Positions 40,526 to 41,382 of a stretch of 41,382 nt of DNA are shown here, one piece after another. Under the pieces are notes generated by a model. It searched no databases. It worked only from the letters and a program-made list of their open reading frames with translations, and had not been told where the DNA came from. Made by a program: the position numbers and the translations under genes. Position 1 is the stretch's first letter. Every line of letters begins with the position of its first letter. Origin of the DNA: UBA3496 sp964558115 (GTDB lineage Bacteria > UBA8248); NCBI GenBank assembly GCA_964558115.1, contig CAZLCI010000013.1:1-41382 (forward strand). The letters run 5' to 3'.

Positions 40526-41266
40526 ATGAAGATAGCTCTATATTCTGATATACACGCACAATTAGCACCTTTAGACATTGTTTTGGAGGAGATAGATAAA
40601 CTGAATGTGCATTGGGAAATAGTGATTGGGGATCATGTGATGGGTGGACCTGAACCTTCTGAAGTTGTTGAACGTCTTAGTTCTAGGAAAAATTGTTTGC
40701 CCATTTTAGGAAATTTTGATCGTTGGGTGATAGACAAAGTAGACGAACAAGATAATCCTTTTCCCCAAAGAAATGAAGGCTCTAGGATGACTAGAGAGCG
40801 TCTTTCCGAAGGTCAGATTAATTGGCTCAGAGGATTGCCAAAAGAGTTGAAAATTTCTCCTGAACCTGGGCATGAAATGCATGTTTTTCATGGTTCTCCA
40901 GGGAATGATGAGGGAGCTTTGCCTTTAAGACTGTCAGATGAAGAGATTTTAAAACGTCTCGCAGGTTCCACTTCAGAACTTTTGGCTTTTGGGCAAGTTC
41001 ATGGTCCTTATGTAAGAGAGGTAGGACAACAGACACTTGTATGTGCCGCTTCTGCTGCAGTAAATTGGGATGGAGACAATAGACCTGCATATGTTATCCT
41101 CGAATATACCGGAAAGGGAAATTGGGAAGTTGAAATTAATAGAGTTGAATATGATTTTGAGTCACAGGCGAAGTTAAATGAAGAAAGCTGGGTTCCTGAT
41201 GGGGCAAATCAAGCTAAAACAATTAGAACCGGAGAGTTTTGGAATCCGGCTCATATGCCTCATTAG
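40526..41266 (+). CDS. Calcineurin-like metallophosphoesterase (YfcE/MJ0936-like)
   Basis: 246-residue cytoplasmic two-metal phosphoesterase. Metal-binding motifs in order: SDIH (D8, H10), GDHVMGGPEP near 37-46, GNFD near 62-65 (with Asp where GNH is classical), HVFHGSPG near 117-124 and GQVHGPY near 153-159, replacing the usual GHTH. The N-terminal layout matches YfcE/MJ0936-type phosphodiesterases. Substrate is unknown. It is divergent from the inositol-phosphate synthase gene, so action on an inositol phosphate is conceivable but not supported by any motif. ATG start with CGGAGAA upstream. Confidence 0.87.
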   Translation: MKIALYSDIHAQLAPLDIVLEEIDKLNVHWEIVIGDHVMGGPEPSEVVERLSSRKNCLPILGNFDRWVIDKVDEQDNPFPQRNEGSRMTRERLSEGQINWLRGLPKELKISPEPGHEMHVFHGSPGNDEGALPLRLSDEEILKRLAGSTSELLAFGQVHGPYVREVGQQTLVCAASAAVNWDGDNRPAYVILEYTGKGNWEVEINRVEYDFESQAKLNEESWVPDGANQAKTIRTGEFWNPAHMPH

Positions 41267-41271
41267 TTGTC

Positions 41272-41382
41272 ATGCCTGTTTATATCTCTGGAAAAAGACC
41301 TGAAAAATGGGAGAAGCAGGTCAAAGATTTTGTACAAAAAAGGTATGGGGACTTGAGTTCATCAAACGGTTTTCCTCCAGGT
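41272..41382 (+). CDS. Start of an unidentified gene (partial)
   Basis: An ATG five bases after the phosphoesterase stop opens a frame that runs to the window edge (37 codons, MPVYISGKRPEKWEKQVKDF then RYGDLSSSNGFPPG). The sequence is hydrophilic and codon use looks normal, so it is probably a real gene cotranscribed with the phosphoesterase. No ribosome site is obvious; translational coupling would suffice. Too short to identify. Confidence 0.55.
   Translation, partial: MPVYISGKRPEKWEKQVKDFVQKRYGDLSSSNGFPPG

Noticed and set aside
1..41382. CRISPR array, insertion sequences or prophage
   Set aside because: No regularly spaced repeats, transposase or phage structural genes seen. The only clear tandem repeat is the coding 63-bp duplication at 34089-34214.

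Overview
This window is a low-GC (about one third G+C by eye) stretch of chromosome from a Gram-negative bacterium. It encodes lipid A/LPS export and core assembly proteins, a TonB-dependent outer-membrane receptor, a TonB protein and several periplasmic binding proteins. The mix of tripartite tricarboxylate (TTT) and PhnCDE-type transporters, very frequent TTG starts and tight gene packing suits a marine proteobacterium-like lineage (for example SAR324-like), but that placement is a guess and no marker gene here settles it. I see no insertion sequence, integrase, prophage or CRISPR array.

Layout. (1) 1-2184, minus: lptG (cut by the window edge) and lptF, the permease pair of the LPS transport machine. 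(2) 2354-15179, plus: one long LPS core/ligation cluster. It holds heptosyltransferase II, GmhB, a split HldE (separate kinase and adenylyltransferase), heptosyltransferase I-like, a Trm112-like protein, a WaaE-like GT2, four GT4 enzymes, an MsbA-like flippase and an O-antigen ligase/polymerase-family protein. The genes mostly overlap or abut, often through UUGA junctions. (3) 15156-20873: housekeeping and assorted genes: D,D-carboxypeptidase, dapA, an aquaporin with a TIP-like filter, a 2-hydroxyacid dehydrogenase, another glycosyltransferase (apparently with a non-canonical start) and a cupin. (4) 20885-27477, minus: a complete uptake operon under a clear cobalamin riboswitch. It has a BtuB-like receptor, an ECF S component, a fused double ATPase (EcfA-EcfA'), EcfT and a lysine-rich TonB. 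This is an outer-to-inner membrane B12 route in which an ECF transporter takes the place of BtuCDF. (5) 27552-29345: VOC protein, M29 aminopeptidase, tRNA-Val(UAC). (6) 29427-32512, minus: TTT transporter TctB-TctA-TctC. (7) 32732-35023, minus: an unrecognised 763-residue exported lysine-rich coiled-coil protein. (8) 35134-38521, minus: PhnD-PhnC-PhnE-PhnE, preceded by a 563-base gap that carries a good promoter and a large potential RNA fold. (9) 39085-end: myo-inositol-1-phosphate synthase (minus), then a divergent metallophosphoesterase and the start of an unidentified gene.

The most interesting items are the riboswitch-controlled BtuB/ECF/TonB operon with its unassigned S component and unusual TonB linker, the structured non-coding region upstream of phnD, the exported coiled-coil protein with a recent 63-bp tandem duplication, and the glycosyltransferase whose reading frame extends upstream with no ATG/GTG/TTG.
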